From assembly GCA_023433445.1 (NCBI GenBank), contig JAEZCS010000215.1, positions 1 to 22,019 of the forward strand: a stretch of DNA of 22,019 nt. Direction: 5' to 3'. How positions within the stretch are numbered: position 1 is the first letter of the stretch; each line of letters starts with the position of its first letter. Made by a program: the position numbers and the translations under genes. This document shows, piece by piece, positions 21,332 through 22,019 of this stretch. The stretch is from Pseudomonadota bacterium (lineage in GTDB: Bacteria; Pseudomonadota; Alphaproteobacteria; Sphingomonadales; Sphingomonadaceae). The notes below the pieces were generated by a model. The model searched no databases, was not told the DNA's origin, and was given only the letters and a program-made list of their open reading frames with translations.

Positions 21332-22019
21332 GCCTGCTGCTCCTGTTGCTGGCGGCTGCGGTGGATGTGCCGGTTGCGGAAGGGGCAGCGCCTGGGGCTG
21401 CGACGCCCTTTGACTATGGCCGCCTGATCGACAATGCGATCGACGGGAGCCGGATCATCCAGGCCGAAACGATGCTGGCACAGTGGCGGGTCCACCCCGC
21501 GCCGGGTGACAAGGCCGGTATCGAGATTGCCGAGGCGCGCCTGGCGCTGGCCAAGGGACAGGATGCGGATGCCGAGGCGCGCTTTACCGCGCTGGCACAG
21601 ACCGGATTGACGGATTGCCGCGTCGATGAAGGGTTGGGCATCGCGCGGTTGCGGCTGGGACGACCCCAGCAGGCCACAGAACTGCTGCGCCGCGCCGCCG
21701 ATCATTGTGGCCGGAGTTGGCGGGCATGGAACGCGCTGGCCATTGCATATGATGCCGACAAGTCGTGGGCGTTGAGCGCGGCGGCCTATGAGCGCGCCTT
21801 TCAACTGACCGACAAGCCGGTGCAGGTGCTCAACAATTATGGCATGTCCCTGATGGCGCAGGGTGAGGCGGAAAAGGCGGCCATGATATTCGACAAGGCG
21901 CGTCAGATCGCGCCTGATGATGCGCGGATCATCTCAAACGGCGATGCGGCCCAGATCATGGCTGGACGTGACATAGTGAGGCGCGCCGAGGATGATGCCG
22001 ACAGCTGGGCCAAGCGGCT
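21328..22019 (+). CDS. secreted TPR protein at the end of the Tad operon (partial)
   Basis: The frame opens at ATG 21328, overlapping the tadD stop (ATGA), and remains open to the window edge: 230 complete codons with no stop. MSLLLLLLAAAVDVPVAEG is a probable signal peptide. Helical repeats follow: FDYGRLIDNAIDGSRIIQAETMLAQW, AEARLALAKGQDADAEARF, WRAWNALAIAYDADKSWALSAAAYERAF and VLNNYGMSLMAQGEAEKAAMIFDKARQIAP, the last two being good TPR/Sel1-like units. GGCAGGG upstream is a moderate ribosome site. It is a second TPR protein in tandem with TadD, probably a periplasmic scaffold for the pilus machine. Its C-terminus is outside the window. Confidence 0.88.
   Translation, partial: MSLLLLLLAAAVDVPVAEGAAPGAATPFDYGRLIDNAIDGSRIIQAETMLAQWRVHPAPGDKAGIEIAEARLALAKGQDADAEARFTALAQTGLTDCRVDEGLGIARLRLGRPQQATELLRRAADHCGRSWRAWNALAIAYDADKSWALSAAAYERAFQLTDKPVQVLNNYGMSLMAQGEAEKAAMIFDKARQIAPDDARIISNGDAAQIMAGRDIVRRAEDDADSWAKR

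Noticed and set aside
1..22019. CRISPR arrays, tRNA or rRNA genes, insertion sequences, prophage
   Set aside because: No regularly spaced repeats, cloverleaf-like segments, transposase or integrase motifs, or terminal inverted repeats were seen. The absence is by eye only.

Overview
The window reads as chromosomal DNA from a GC-rich alphaproteobacterium, most likely a sphingomonad (Sphingomonas/Sphingobium type). This is inferred from the separate F0-only ATP synthase operon with paired b' and b subunits, from high GC third positions, and from the gene order of the Tad pilus locus. No database search was possible.

Layout. (1) 1-500: the end of a YnbE-like lipoprotein gene overlapping a ydbL (DUF1318) gene, the tail of a ydbH-ynbE-ydbL type envelope lipid operon. 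(2) 676-3300: F0 operon atpI-atpB-atpE-atpF'-atpF, with a strong hairpin after atpE and a classic terminator at 3319-3358. (3) 3414-4466, minus strand: a zinc-dependent, probably NADPH-linked alcohol dehydrogenase/aldehyde reductase. (4) 4633-6549: uvrC. (5) 6550-6919: a gene-free, partly AT-rich stretch with an inverted and a direct repeat. (6) 6920-8578: a membrane histidine kinase of the HisKA_3 type with no response regulator beside it, then 8751-9533, a multi-pass membrane protein with a DUF2569-like C-terminus. (7) 9534-10203: a second gene-free, partly AT-rich stretch ending in a highly structured leader. (8) 10204 to the window end: a Tad (tight adherence, type IVc) pilus operon: flp pilin, cpaB, cpaC secretin, a small lipoprotein, tadG, two TadE/F-like pseudopilin genes, cpaE, cpaF, tadB, tadC, tadD, and a second TPR gene that runs off the end.

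How the genes work together. Flp and the two pseudopilins would be cleaved by a prepilin peptidase not present in this window, assembled by the CpaF motor on the TadB/TadC platform, positioned by CpaE, and exported through the CpaC secretin with CpaB, the small lipoprotein and TadD. From flp onward all genes are on one strand, with frequent 1-20 base overlaps and no gap above about 70 bases. The kinase and DUF2569-like protein just upstream are candidates for sensing or controlling this pilus, but that link rests only on position.

The points most worth a second look are the folded leader of flp, whose Shine-Dalgarno sequence can pair with upstream bases; a symmetric four-cysteine cluster in the TadF-like pseudopilin; the orphan kinase; the absence of cpaA and of a full-length CpaD; and the hairpin between atpE and atpF'.
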